Assembly (NCBI RefSeq): GCF_005250615.1
Contig: NZ_SULM01000011.1
Span: 124,001 to 188,000 of the forward strand
Direction: 5' to 3'
Origin: Pseudomonas rhizoryzae
GTDB taxonomy: Bacteria; Pseudomonadota; Gammaproteobacteria; Pseudomonadales; Pseudomonadaceae
DNA length: 64,000 nucleotides
Shown here: piece by piece, positions 48,013 to 57,798 of the stretch
How the letters are laid out: each line of letters starts with the position of its first letter
Numbering within the stretch: position 1 is the stretch's first letter
The notes under the pieces: model-generated
What the model saw: only the letters and a program-made list of their open reading frames with translations
The model's database searches: none
Told to the model about the DNA's origin: nothing
Position numbers and translations under genes: made by a program

Positions 48013-49416
48013 ATGAAGCGCTACGAAAGATTCGCCGACCAGCTCGCCACCCTGATGACCTCCGGCGTACTCGCCCCCGGTGATCGCCTGCCCTCGGTGC
48101 GCAGCGCCAGCCAGACCCATGGCATCAGCCCGTCCACGGTGTTCCAGGCCTATTACCTGCTGGAGAGCCGCGGCCTGATTGAAGCCCGCGAGCGCTCCGG
48201 CTATTTCGTCCGCGAGCCGGCCCGATCACCTGACGCAGCGCCGCTGCTGGCGCCGTTGGAAGGCACCGAGGTCGCGGTCAGCGATCTGGTGTATTCGGTG
48301 CTGCAATCGTTGCAGGACCCGGGCATCGTGCCCTTCGGCTCGGCCTTTCCCAGCCCCGATCTCTTTCCCCTGGCGCGGCTGGCCCGCAGCATGGCCCATG
48401 GGCTGCGCGACCTGCCGGCCCAGGATCTCACCGCCTACGTCACCCCCGGCCATCCCGAGCTGCGCCGGCAGATCGCCCGGCGCTATGGCTTGGCCGGCAT
48501 GCCCGAGGTCGGCGAAGAGCTGGTGATCACCCATGGCGCCCTAGAGGCCCTCAACCTGGGATTGCAGAGTCTGACCCGCCCCGGCGATCTGGTGGCGGTG
48601 GAAAGCCCGGCCTTCTACGCCAGCCTGCAGGTGCTGGAACGGCTGCAGCTCAAGGCGGTGGAGATTCCGGTCGATGCCGAGCGCGGCCTCAACCTGGATG
48701 CCCTGGAAGAAGCCCTGAGTCGTCTGCCGATCAAGGCCTGCTGGTTCATGAGCGGCTTGCAGAATCCCACTGGCGTCAGTCTCGACGACAGTGCCCAGCA
48801 GCGCCTCTATGGTCTGCTACAACACCATCAGGTCCCGCTGCTGGAAGACGACGTCTACGCCGAGCTCTACAGCGGCAGCGAACCGCACCGCCCGGTCAAG
48901 CGCTTCGATACCGACGGTCTGGTGCTGCACTGCGGCTCTTTCTCCAAGTGCCTCGCCCCCGGCTACCGCATCGGCTGGATCGCCGCCGGACGCCAGGCCG
49001 GCGCCGTCGCCCGGCTGCGGCTGATGACCACCATCACCCCCTCGATGCCGGCCCAGGCCGCCCTGGCGGACTATCTGCAGCACGGCGGCTACGATCGCCA
49101 TCTGCGCCGGCTGCGGCTGACTCTCGACCGCCAGTGCCAGGCCATGCTGGCCGCGGCGCGCCGCTACTTCCCCGCCGAGACGCGGATCAGTCAGCCTCAG
49201 GGCGGTTACTTTCTCTGGTTCGAATTGCCCAGGCGCGTGGACAGCCTGGTGCTCTATCGCCAGGCGCTGGCCGAGGGTATCAGCCTGGCACCCGGACCGA
49301 TCTTTTCCGCGCAACAGGGCTTTCGCCACTGCATCAGACTCAATTGCGGGCATCCCTGGGATGCCCGCAGCGAGGCAGCGATGGCAACGCTCGGCGAGTT
49401 GCTGAAGGCCTTCTAG
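48013..49416 (+). CDS. MocR-type GntR regulator with aminotransferase-like domain
   Basis: The 467-residue protein has an N-terminal GntR winged HTH (about 5-75; LPSVRSASQTHGISPSTVFQAYYLLESRGLI) and a fold-type I PLP-dependent domain (about 100-465). The aspartate/tyrosine PLP contacts are in LLEDDVYAELYSG, the Schiff-base lysine in GSFSKCLAPGYRIGW, and the terminal arginine in the HCIRLNCGHPW stretch. Such proteins are usually PLP-responsive regulators of neighbouring metabolic genes; no obvious partner is adjacent. It overlaps the convergent lipoprotein gene by 4 bases. Confidence 0.9.
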   Translation: MKRYERFADQLATLMTSGVLAPGDRLPSVRSASQTHGISPSTVFQAYYLLESRGLIEARERSGYFVREPARSPDAAPLLAPLEGTEVAVSDLVYSVLQSLQDPGIVPFGSAFPSPDLFPLARLARSMAHGLRDLPAQDLTAYVTPGHPELRRQIARRYGLAGMPEVGEELVITHGALEALNLGLQSLTRPGDLVAVESPAFYASLQVLERLQLKAVEIPVDAERGLNLDALEEALSRLPIKACWFMSGLQNPTGVSLDDSAQQRLYGLLQHHQVPLLEDDVYAELYSGSEPHRPVKRFDTDGLVLHCGSFSKCLAPGYRIGWIAAGRQAGAVARLRLMTTITPSMPAQAALADYLQHGGYDRHLRRLRLTLDRQCQAMLAAARRYFPAETRISQPQGGYFLWFELPRRVDSLVLYRQALAEGISLAPGPIFSAQQGFRHCIRLNCGHPWDARSEAAMATLGELLKAF

Positions 49417-49778
49417 AGGCCGCCGCGCACACTGCCCCGCCCACCAATGGCAGCGGGCAGGGACAGCGGCAGCAGCAGGGTGTCGAGCAGGGCGCTGCCG
49501 GGCAGGTCCAGTACCGGCCAGGCCGGAGCTTCGGCGCCGAAGCGCTCCTGGGCGCAGCAACCGCCCTGCAGGGCATAGAGATTTAGCCGGGTGCCGGCAT
49601 AGACCACCGGCGCGCCGGGCTTGGCGGCGTCCAGGGTGCGCGCCGTGGCGCAGCCGCCGAGGGCCAGGACGGCCACCAGCAGCAGGCCGAGGCGCGCGAC
49701 GGCCCTAGGTTCTATACGAAAACTGCCTGCGCTCGGTGATGCTGCGTTAAAAATCAGCTCGGAGTGCTCATTTACCAT
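49413..49778 (-). CDS. YceK/DUF1375-type lipoprotein with repeat-derived N-terminus
   Basis: The 121-residue frame has a signal sequence ending in a lipobox LALGGC. The mature part resembles YceK/YidQ: YAGTRLNLYAL, then WPVLDLPGSALLDTLLLPLSLP. The only in-frame ATG lies inside palindromic copy B, so the first 24 residues (MVNEHSELIFNAASPSAG...) are encoded by the repeat. No alternative ATG, GTG or TTG start occurs in the 24 codons before the hydrophobic helix. The gene may be driven from a start supplied by the element, or it may be 5'-truncated. Confidence 0.6.
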   Translation of the reverse strand: MVNEHSELIFNAASPSAGSFRIEPRAVARLGLLLVAVLALGGCATARTLDAAKPGAPVVYAGTRLNLYALQGGCCAQERFGAEAPAWPVLDLPGSALLDTLLLPLSLPAAIGGRGSVRGGL

Positions 49779-49850
49779 TCGTAAACTTCGCTTCCTCGCT
49801 GATTTTTGCCTTGCCTGACCTTCGCTCGGCGACTTTTCGTACAGAACCTA
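49706..49850 (-). repeat. Palindromic dispersed element, copy B
   Basis: Minus-orientation copy. Outer arms 49706-49725 and 49831-49850 pair at 17 of 20. Inner arms AAAAATCAGC (49749-49758) and GCTGATTTTT (49798-49807) pair at 10 of 10. The middle arms (49735-49742 with 49813-49820) pair at 6 of 8. The core, on the minus strand, reads CGAGGAAGCGAAGTTTAC, loop, GTAAATGAGCACTCCGA. The right arm overlaps the ubiX stop codon and the left part encodes the N-terminus of the YceK-like frame. Confidence 0.85.
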
Positions 49851-50480
49851 GTCATCACTGCCGGACAGATGATGTTCGCCCCAGCGCGGCAGCATGTCCT
49901 GGGGAATGCCCAGGGTGTTGAGGATGCGCGCCACCACGAAGTCCACCAGGTCGTCGAGGGTCTGCGGCTGGTGGTAGAAGCCTGGCGAGGCCGGCAGGAT
50001 GGTCACGCCGAGGTTGGACAGCTTGAGCATGTTTTCCAGGTGGATGCTGGAAAACGGCGACTCGCGCGGCACCAGGATCAGCTGTCGCCGTTCCTTGAGC
50101 GCCACGTCGGCGGCGCGCTCGATGAGGTTGTTGCTGGCCCCGGTGGCGATGGCCGAGAGGGTGCCGGTGGAACAGGGGCAGACCACCATGGCCGCTGGAG
50201 CGCTGGAGCCGGAGGCTGGTGGCGCCATCCAGTCGCTCTGGCCGAACACCCGCACCTGGCCCGGCGCCGCGCCGGTGTACTCGGTGAGGAAGGCCTGCAT
50301 GGCCTGGGGCTTGGGTGGCAGCACCACGTCGGTCTCGGTGGCCATCACCAGCTGCGCCGCCTTGGAAATGAGGAAATGCACCTCGCGCTCTTCCTGCACC
50401 AGGCAATCCAGCAGGCGCAGGCCGTACTGGGCACCGGAGGCGCCGGTCAGCGCCAGGGTGATGCGTTCCGGGCCGGCCAT
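49848..50480 (-). CDS. ubiX: Flavin prenyltransferase UbiX
   Basis: The 210-residue enzyme makes prenylated FMN, the cofactor of the UbiD decarboxylase in ubiquinone synthesis. Family motifs: [60 protein letters not shown], and the catalytic Ser/Glu loop [16 protein letters not shown]. It starts at the last base of the mpl stop (TGATG). Confidence 0.95.
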   Translation of the reverse strand: MAGPERITLALTGASGAQYGLRLLDCLVQEEREVHFLISKAAQLVMATETDVVLPPKPQAMQAFLTEYTGAAPGQVRVFGQSDWMAPPASGSSAPAAMVVCPCSTGTLSAIATGASNNLIERAADVALKERRQLILVPRESPFSSIHLENMLKLSNLGVTILPASPGFYHQPQTLDDLVDFVVARILNTLGIPQDMLPRWGEHHLSGSDD

Positions 50481-51835
50481 CAGGCGTGCTCCAGCGCTGC
50501 GGCCAGCTTGCCGTGCAGGCCGCCGAAACCGCCATTACTCATGATCACCACGTGGGTGGGCCCGTCCAGCTCGGCCTTGACGCGCGCGATGATGGCTTCG
50601 AGGGAGTCGCAGACCACGGCGGGCACGGCACAGGCCGCCGCGGTCCCGGCCAGGTCCCAGCCCAGATTCGGCGGGGCGTACCAGACCACGCTGTCGGCCT
50701 CGGTGACGCTGGCCGGCAGGCCGTCGCGATGGGCGCCCAGCTTCATGGAGTTCGAACGCGGTTCGATGACGGCGATGATCCGCTCGCGACCGACCCGGGC
50801 GCGCAGGCCCTGCAGGGTGGTAGCGATGGCGGTGGGATGATGAGCGAAGTCGTCGTAGACGGTCACGCCCCGCACCTCGGCGACCTTTTCCATGCGCCGC
50901 TTCACGCTACGGAATTCGCTCAAGGCGGCGACGCCAAGGCTTGGCACCACGCCCACGTGACGGGCCGCGGCCAGGGTGGCCAGGGCATTGGCCACGTTGT
51001 GCTGGCCGGTCAGTTCCCAGGCCACGGTGCCCTGCACCTCGCCGTCGAACAGCACCTCGAAGCGCGAGCCGTCCTCGGCCAGCAGGCGGGCCTGCCATTG
51101 GCCGCCTTCACCGGTGGTCTGCACCGGAGTCCAGCAGCCCATCTCCAGCACCCGCACCAGGGCCGTCTCGGCGGTGGGATGGATGATCAGACCAGTGCTG
51201 GGGATGGTCCGCACCAGATGGTGGAACTGCCGCTCGATGGCTGCCAGGTCCGGGAAGATGTCCGCGTGATCGTATTCCAGGTTGTTGAGGATGGTGGTCC
51301 GCGGCCGGTAGTGGACGAACTTGGATCTCTTGTCGAAGAAGGCGCTGTCGTATTCGTCGGCTTCCACCACGAAGAAGGGCGTACCACCCAGGCGCGCCGA
51401 GATACCGAAGTTCTGCGGCACCCCGCCGATTAGAAAGCCCGGACTCATGCCGGCGTGCTCCAGCACCCAGGCCAGCATGCTGGTGGTGGTGGTCTTGCCG
51501 TGGGTTCCGGCGACGGCCAGCACCCAGCGCCCCTGCAGGACATGCTCGGCCAGCCACTGGGGACCGGAGACATAGGGCAGCCCCTTGTCCAGCACGTATT
51601 CCACCGCCGGGTTACCGCGCGACAGGGCGTTGCCGATCACCACCAGGTCCGGCGCCGGATCGAGTTGCGCCGGATCGTAACCCTGGGTCAGCTCGATGCC
51701 CTGGGCTGCCAACTGGGTGCTCATGGGCGGATAGACGTTGGCATCGGAGCCGGTCACGCGATGGCCGGCTTCCTTGGCCAGCACCGCGAGCGACCCCATG
51801 AAGGTGCCGCAGATACCGAGGATGTGGATGTGCAT
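50480..51835 (-). CDS. mpl: UDP-N-acetylmuramate:L-alanyl-gamma-D-glutamyl-meso-diaminopimelate ligase
   Basis: The 451-residue Mur-ligase-family enzyme recycles cell-wall tripeptide onto UDP-MurNAc. N-terminal Rossmann domain: [24 protein letters not shown]-binding loop: [15 protein letters not shown] (about 107-121). Also [21 protein letters not shown], typical of Mpl, and [16 protein letters not shown]. It is complete and the expected length. It is divergent from the small secreted-protein gene, with about 210 bases between. Confidence 0.95.
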   Translation of the reverse strand: MHIHILGICGTFMGSLAVLAKEAGHRVTGSDANVYPPMSTQLAAQGIELTQGYDPAQLDPAPDLVVIGNALSRGNPAVEYVLDKGLPYVSGPQWLAEHVLQGRWVLAVAGTHGKTTTTSMLAWVLEHAGMSPGFLIGGVPQNFGISARLGGTPFFVVEADEYDSAFFDKRSKFVHYRPRTTILNNLEYDHADIFPDLAAIERQFHHLVRTIPSTGLIIHPTAETALVRVLEMGCWTPVQTTGEGGQWQARLLAEDGSRFEVLFDGEVQGTVAWELTGQHNVANALATLAAARHVGVVPSLGVAALSEFRSVKRRMEKVAEVRGVTVYDDFAHHPTAIATTLQGLRARVGRERIIAVIEPRSNSMKLGAHRDGLPASVTEADSVVWYAPPNLGWDLAGTAAACAVPAVVCDSLEAIIARVKAELDGPTHVVIMSNGGFGGLHGKLAAALEHA

Positions 51836-52045
51836 GAAAGACGGGCTCCGCTACGGATTTGAACGGCGGCAAGGTTAGCACGGGGGGCCACGCGGCCGGA
51901 GCGATGGCCGTCGCGGATCCCCCTGGGTAACGGTAGCGAAGTCGCCATGGATTTCGATTAGAGTGCGATAAGCATCGCGGCTAGCCGGATGCCTGTGCAC
52001 CTTCGTAGGTCCGTTCGCCCTAATGACAACCACAAGAGGTCGACC

Positions 52046-52420
52046 ATGCTCAAACGCCTGCTGATCACTGCTGCAACCCTCTCCTTCGCCGGACTGGCCC
52101 TCGCCGCCGCACCGGCCAAGGTCGCCGACACCACCCTGGGCAAGGTGCTCGTCGACGCCAAAGGCATGACGCTCTACACCTTCGCCAAGGACAGCGCGGG
52201 CAAGTCCGCTTGTAATGGCGGCTGCGCCCAGAACTGGCCGCCGCTCAAGGCCGACGCCGGAGCCAAGGCCGCCGATGGCTACAGCCTGGTGACCCGTGAC
52301 GACGGTAGCCAGCAGTGGGCCTACCAGGGCAAACCGCTCTACACCTGGGTCAAGGACAGCAAGCCGGGCGATACCACTGGCGAAGGCTTCAATCAGGTCT
52401 GGCACGTCGCCAAGCCCTGA
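52046..52420 (+). CDS. Secreted COG4315-type protein with Yx(FWY)xxD repeats
   Basis: A 124-residue protein with a signal peptide (MLKRLLITAATLSFAGLALA) and two repeats of about 45 residues. Each begins with the LVD.KGMTLYTFAKD or YQGKPLYTWVKD motif; an internal CNGGC pair may be oxidised. The family is common in Pseudomonas and other bacteria, but its function is unknown to me. The chosen start follows AAGAGGTCGACC. A 9-bp hairpin follows its stop. Confidence 0.88.
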   Translation: MLKRLLITAATLSFAGLALAAAPAKVADTTLGKVLVDAKGMTLYTFAKDSAGKSACNGGCAQNWPPLKADAGAKAADGYSLVTRDDGSQQWAYQGKPLYTWVKDSKPGDTTGEGFNQVWHVAKP

Positions 52421-52424
52421 GCTC

Positions 52425-52460
52425 AAGGCGCTGTCCTGCGACCCGGGCAGCGCCTTATTC
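52425..52460 (+). terminator. Terminator after the COG4315-type gene
   Basis: Perfect 9-base arms AAGGCGCTG (52425-52433) and CAGCGCCTT (52448-52456) with a 14-base loop, followed by ATTC. It starts 4 bases after the stop. The T-tract is short. Confidence 0.6.
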
Positions 52461-52488
52461 ATCGCATAGATTAATATTTTAAAATCAT

Positions 52489-52508
52489 TCATTTATAATG
52501 ATAAATGA
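52489..52508. promoter_or_regulatory. AT-rich palindrome upstream of the TDT transporter gene
   Basis: TCATTTAT (52489-52496) and ATAAATGA (52501-52508) are perfect 8-base arms separated by AATG. They include a TATAAT-like string, and lie 41 bases before the transporter start. The stretch 52465-52510 is far more AT-rich than its neighbours. It may be a promoter with an operator. Confidence 0.45.
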
Positions 52509-52548
52509 GCTCCCCTAGGCTAGGGTCATTCCTTCCCGGAGCCCTACC

Positions 52549-53703
52549 ATGCCTCTTGCCCTACCCCAGGGATGCAAGCCCCTGAGCCAGCTGAGCCGCC
52601 CGCTGGACGTCATCCGCCAGTTCACCCCCAACTGGTTCGCCGTGACCATGGGCACCGGCATCCTGGCCCTCGCCTTGGCCGCCTTTCCCATACCCCTCCC
52701 GGGACTGCACCAGATCGCCGAGGGCCTCTGGCTGCTCAACGCGCTGCTGTTCGTGCTGTTCGCCGGGCTCTATGCCACTCGCTGGCTACTGTTCTTCGAC
52801 GAGGCGCGGCAGATCTTCGCCCATGCGACCGTCTCCATGTTCTTCGGCACCATCCCCATGGGGCTGGCGACGCTGATCAATGGCCTACTGCTGTTCGGCC
52901 TGCCGCGCTGGGGTGAGGCCGTACTGCCCCTGGCCGTCGGGCTCTGGTGGCTGGATGCGGCCATGGCGCTAGCCTGCGGAGTGTTGATCCCCTACCTGAT
53001 GTTCACCCGCCAGGAACACCGCATCGATCAGATGACCGCCGTCTGGCTGCTGCCCGTGGTGGCCGCTGAGGTGGCCGCCGCCAGCGGCGGGTTATTGGTG
53101 CCGCACCTGGCGGCTGGCGAGCAATTCACGGTGCTCATCGCCAGCTATGTGCTGTGGGCCTACTCGGTGCCCGTCGCCCTGAGCTTGCTGGTGATCCTGC
53201 TGCTGCGCCTGGCGCTGCACAAGTTGCCGCCGGCCAGCATGGCGGCGTCGAGCTGGCTGGCGCTGGGCCCGATTGGCACCGGTGCCCTGGGCCTGTTGGT
53301 ATTGGGCGCCGACGCCCCCGCGGTGTTGACGGTCCATGGCCTGGCGGTGGTGGGCGAGGTCGTTCGGGGCCTGGGGCTGCTGGGCGCGGTGCTGCTGTGG
53401 GGCCTGGGTCTCTGGTGGTTGGCGCTCGCGCTGCTGATCACCGGGCGCTATGCCCGCCAGGGGATGCCCTTCAACCTGGGTTGGTGGGGCTTCACCTTTC
53501 CCCTAGGCGTCTATGCGCTGACCACCCTGCGCCTGGGCGAGGCCCTGGCCGCGCCCTTCTTCACCGGCCTGGGTGCAGCACTGGTGGTGGCACTGGTCCT
53601 GCTGTGGACCCTGGTCGCCAGCCGCACCCTGGCCGGCGCCTACCGCGGCGGGCTGTTCGTCTCGCCCTGCATCGCCCATCTCTGCCAGAAGGCGACGCGT
53701 TAG
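52549..53703 (+). CDS. TDT-family (TehA/SLAC1-like) transporter
   Basis: The 384-residue protein has about ten membrane segments and begins with the hallmark FTPNWFAVTMGTGILALAL. Later segments include VSMFFGTIPMGLATLING and the C-terminal AYRGGLFVSPC. The family covers tellurite resistance TehA, malate/C4-dicarboxylate transporters, sulfite exporters and plant SLAC1 anion channels. The substrate is not predictable here, though sulfite export is a common function for SsuE/TDT proteins of this size. It is convergent with the sigma-54 regulator. Confidence 0.85.
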   Translation: MPLALPQGCKPLSQLSRPLDVIRQFTPNWFAVTMGTGILALALAAFPIPLPGLHQIAEGLWLLNALLFVLFAGLYATRWLLFFDEARQIFAHATVSMFFGTIPMGLATLINGLLLFGLPRWGEAVLPLAVGLWWLDAAMALACGVLIPYLMFTRQEHRIDQMTAVWLLPVVAAEVAAASGGLLVPHLAAGEQFTVLIASYVLWAYSVPVALSLLVILLLRLALHKLPPASMAASSWLALGPIGTGALGLLVLGADAPAVLTVHGLAVVGEVVRGLGLLGAVLLWGLGLWWLALALLITGRYARQGMPFNLGWWGFTFPLGVYALTTLRLGEALAAPFFTGLGAALVVALVLLWTLVASRTLAGAYRGGLFVSPCIAHLCQKATR

Positions 53704-53889
53704 AGCCTGTTCAAAGGCGCGCGAGCTAGAGACAAACAAGGCCTAGGCGGCCCCGCGAAAATAGCTGAGGAAGCGGACCGGGCTCGCGCTCGAGTTTATA
53801 ACTGGTAAATGAACATTCTGACCGGGCTGGCGACCCAGGCCATTTTCAACGCCGTTTGGCCGACGCGCAGTAGCCTTTGAACAGGCTCT
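53702..53889 (+). repeat. Palindromic dispersed element, copy C, between two stop codons
   Basis: Outer arms AGAGCCTGTTCAAAGGC (53702-53718) and their exact complement (53873-53889) pair at 17 of 17. Middle arms 53731-53737 and 53854-53860 pair at 6 of 7. Inner arms GAAAAT/ATTTTC (53757-53762, 53842-53847) pair fully. The core is expanded by about 20 bases (an ACCGGGCTCGCGCTCGAG insertion) but retains GAGGAAGCGG, GTTTAT, GTAAATGAACATTCTGA. Both outer arms overlap the stop codons of the flanking convergent genes. Confidence 0.85.
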
Positions 53890-55781
53890 TAGTCCTGCGG
53901 GCGCTGCAGACCGTGCTGATGCAGCCACCGATAGAGGGTATTGCGACTCACCCCGAGCCGCTTGGCCGCGCGGGTCATCTGCCAGTGGCAATCCTCCAGC
54001 ACCGCGCGCAGCTCCTCCCGGGCACTGTCGACCGGTGCCCGGTCAGCCGGGACGCGGGGCGCCGTGGTACGACAGTCGGCCGGTAGTTCGTCCAGGCCGA
54101 TCTGGCCGTCTTCGCTCAGGGCCACCAGGGTGCGCAGCACGGTGCGCAACTGGCGGACGTTGCCGGGCCAGGGCTGGGCCAGCAGGCAGGCGCGCGCCGC
54201 GGGATCGAGGTGGATGGGCTCGCCGCGTGCCTCTTCGGCCAGCAATTGGTCGAGCAGCGCGTCACGGTCGCTGCGGTCGCGCAGCGCTGGCAGGGTCACC
54301 ACCAGGCCGCGCAGGCGGTAGTAGAGGTCTTCGCGAAAGCTGCCGGCCGCCACCAGGGCGTCCAGGTCGCGGTGGCTGGCACTGATCAGTCGCAGGTCCA
54401 GAGCCCGTGGTGCGCCGCCGCCCAAGGGGACCACCTGACGTTCTTCCAGCACCCGCAACAGGCGCGTCTGCAGCGCCAGCGGCATGTCGCCGATTTCGTC
54501 GAGAAAGAGGATGCCGCCGTCGGCCTGTTGCAGCTTGCCGGCCATGCCTTCCTTGCGCGCTCCAGTGAAGCTGCCGCCGCGATAGCCGAACAACTCGCTC
54601 TCGATGAGCGTTTCCGGGATGGCCGCGCAATTGAGGGCGACGAAGGCCTTGCCGGCGCGACTGCTGGCACGGTGCAGGGCGCTGGCAAAAGCCTCCTTAC
54701 CGGTGCCGGTCTCGCCGTGCAGCAGCACCGGTACATCACGCTCCAAGACCTTGAGCGCCCGGGCGAAATCCCTTGCCAGCGCCGGATCGCCCAGGCAGAT
54801 GCCGCTGGGTGCGGAAGGCTTGGGCACCGCCACCGGGGAGACCGGACGCACCTGAGGCCCACGCACCAGGCCATGGAAGCCCTGCCCCTGGCGTCCGCGC
54901 AGCGCCCAGCAGGCGCTGGGTTGCGGTCGGGCGCGCTCCAGCAGGTCGTCGAGGCGCAGCTCGAACAGGTCCGTCATCGCCTGCCCCACCACCGCCGCGC
55001 GGGCCAGGCCGAGCAACATCAAGGCGGTCTCGTTGGCGGCGCTGATGCGCCCTTCGCCATCGAAGGCCAGCAGCCCTTCGCTGAGCAGACCGACATAGGC
55101 CGCCTGGGCATGGAAGCGCAGCAGATAGCCGTCGGCGTAGCGGTCGAGGAAATAGCAGCTCTCGATCAGCTTGGCCGAGAGATTGACCAGCGCCATGGTG
55201 TGGAACTGCCCCTGGCGCGAGGCTTCCTGGCGGGCGGTGGAAACGTCCAGCACCGCCAGCAGCTCGCCGGCCGGATCGAACACCGGGCTGGCCGAGCAGG
55301 TGAGCTGGGTATGGCGGCTGCGGAAGTGTTCGTCGCGATGGATGGTCAGTGCCTGGCGTTCCACCACGCAGGTACCGATGCCATTGGTGCCTTCGCACGC
55401 CTCGCTCCAGTCGGCGCCCAGCCAGAGGCCGGCTTGCTGGAAGATCTCGCGCTCGGCCTCGGCGGTCACGCAGTCGAGGATCAGGCCACGGGCATCGGTG
55501 AGCAGCACGGCATGGCCAGCGCCGCCCAGTTGCTGGTGCAACGAATTCATCTGGCCACGGGCGATGTGCAGGACGCGCTGCTGGCGCTCGCGGTGCTCGT
55601 CGAAACGCGCGCGTTCCAATACCCAGGGCGCCATGCGGGCGGCCGGATCCAGATGATGCTCGTCGAGACAACGCCGCCAGGAACGGGCGATGGCTGGATC
55701 GCTGGCGGGGCCATCGAGGACGGCGCCGCGGGCGAGGTCGAGCACCTGGCTGGCATGCCGATCGGACGGGGTGGCGGGCAT
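53889..55781 (-). CDS. Sigma-54-dependent AcoR-type transcriptional activator
   Basis: A 630-residue enhancer-binding protein. An N-terminal GAF-type sensor (about 45-200), PAS-like segment (about 230-290), AAA+ domain (Walker A GETGTGKEAF at about 356-365; Walker B GGILFLDEIGDM) and C-terminal Fis HTH (AAKRLGVSRNTLYRWLHQHG) are present. The sigma-54 contact loop reads GSFTGA instead of GAFTGA. It is divergent from the aldehyde dehydrogenase with a sigma-54 promoter between, so it is the likely activator of that gene. I chose the start with a GGAGG nine bases upstream. Confidence 0.93.
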   Translation of the reverse strand: MPATPSDRHASQVLDLARGAVLDGPASDPAIARSWRRCLDEHHLDPAARMAPWVLERARFDEHRERQQRVLHIARGQMNSLHQQLGGAGHAVLLTDARGLILDCVTAEAEREIFQQAGLWLGADWSEACEGTNGIGTCVVERQALTIHRDEHFRSRHTQLTCSASPVFDPAGELLAVLDVSTARQEASRQGQFHTMALVNLSAKLIESCYFLDRYADGYLLRFHAQAAYVGLLSEGLLAFDGEGRISAANETALMLLGLARAAVVGQAMTDLFELRLDDLLERARPQPSACWALRGRQGQGFHGLVRGPQVRPVSPVAVPKPSAPSGICLGDPALARDFARALKVLERDVPVLLHGETGTGKEAFASALHRASSRAGKAFVALNCAAIPETLIESELFGYRGGSFTGARKEGMAGKLQQADGGILFLDEIGDMPLALQTRLLRVLEERQVVPLGGGAPRALDLRLISASHRDLDALVAAGSFREDLYYRLRGLVVTLPALRDRSDRDALLDQLLAEEARGEPIHLDPAARACLLAQPWPGNVRQLRTVLRTLVALSEDGQIGLDELPADCRTTAPRVPADRAPVDSAREELRAVLEDCHWQMTRAAKRLGVSRNTLYRWLHQHGLQRPQD

Positions 55782-55846
55782 TGTAATTATCCTCCGCGGG
55801 GCGTCTGCGGTCTCCAGCATAGGCCAAATCGGCGGGACTGGGCACT

Positions 55847-55911
55847 CTGTCACCCTCAGGTGACAGGCTGTCACGGCGAGGGATTACACCTCTGTCACAG
55901 TGACAGGTGAC
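55847..55911. promoter_or_regulatory. Upstream activator sites for the sigma-54 activator
   Basis: Two palindromes with 7-base arms: CTGTCAC, 6 bases, GTGACAG (55847-55866) and CTGTCAC, A, GTGACAG (55892-55906). A further half-site CTGTCAC lies at 55868-55874 and GGTGACC at 55906-55912. Positions about 55-120 bases upstream of the -24/-12 promoter and next to the activator gene mark them as its enhancer sites. Confidence 0.8.
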
Positions 55912-55962
55912 CGCACCGCCTGCTGCCACGCAAAAGTCCGTCACCATGCGGGTTAGCCGGAC

Positions 55963-55979
55963 TTGGCCCGTGCCTTGCT
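55963..55979 (+). promoter_or_regulatory. Sigma-54 (-24/-12) promoter of the aldehyde dehydrogenase gene
   Basis: TTGGCCCGTGCCTTGCT matches the sigma-54 consensus TGGCAC-N5-TTGCA, with GG (55965-55966) and GC (55977-55978) separated by the required 10 bases. It lies about 50 bases before the start of the gene. Confidence 0.85.
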
Positions 55980-56028
55980 GCAAGAGGGAGCGCCGCTCTT
56001 CCTAACAAAAACAACCAGGAGACCCACC

Positions 56029-57549
<1,521 letters not shown>

Positions 57550-57570
57550 GAGCGGCCAGCAAGGCGTCAG

Positions 57571-57593
57571 GCGCAGCCTCCAGACGGCTGCGC
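57571..57593 (+). terminator. Hairpins after the aldehyde dehydrogenase gene
   Basis: GCGCAGCC, 7-base loop, GGCTGCGC is a perfect 8-bp stem nested in a larger pairing of AGCGGC with GCCGCT. No T-tract follows, so it may be a Rho-dependent or attenuating structure. The rest of 57550-57798 holds no gene. Confidence 0.35.
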
Positions 57594-57798
57594 AGGCGCC
57601 AGAGCCGCTCCTAGTACGACGCCTGGATCGCGCGCCCCAGCAGGAAGTCGGGGTGCGCCTCCTACCTGACCTGGATCAACACCCGCTCCCCGTGGATGGC
57701 CGACGCTAGACGCAAGGCCACCCGCGGTGGACCGGTGCATCCCGGCGCAGGCTCCGTCTGGCTTCATCCACGCATCATGTATCCATGAGGGACTCGTC

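Noticed and set aside
49706-49850. Palindromic element as an integron attC site
   Set aside because: attC sites also conserve structure more than sequence, but here there are no adjacent gene cassettes, no RYYYAAC/GTTRRRY core pair, no integrase, and the core between the arms is highly conserved.
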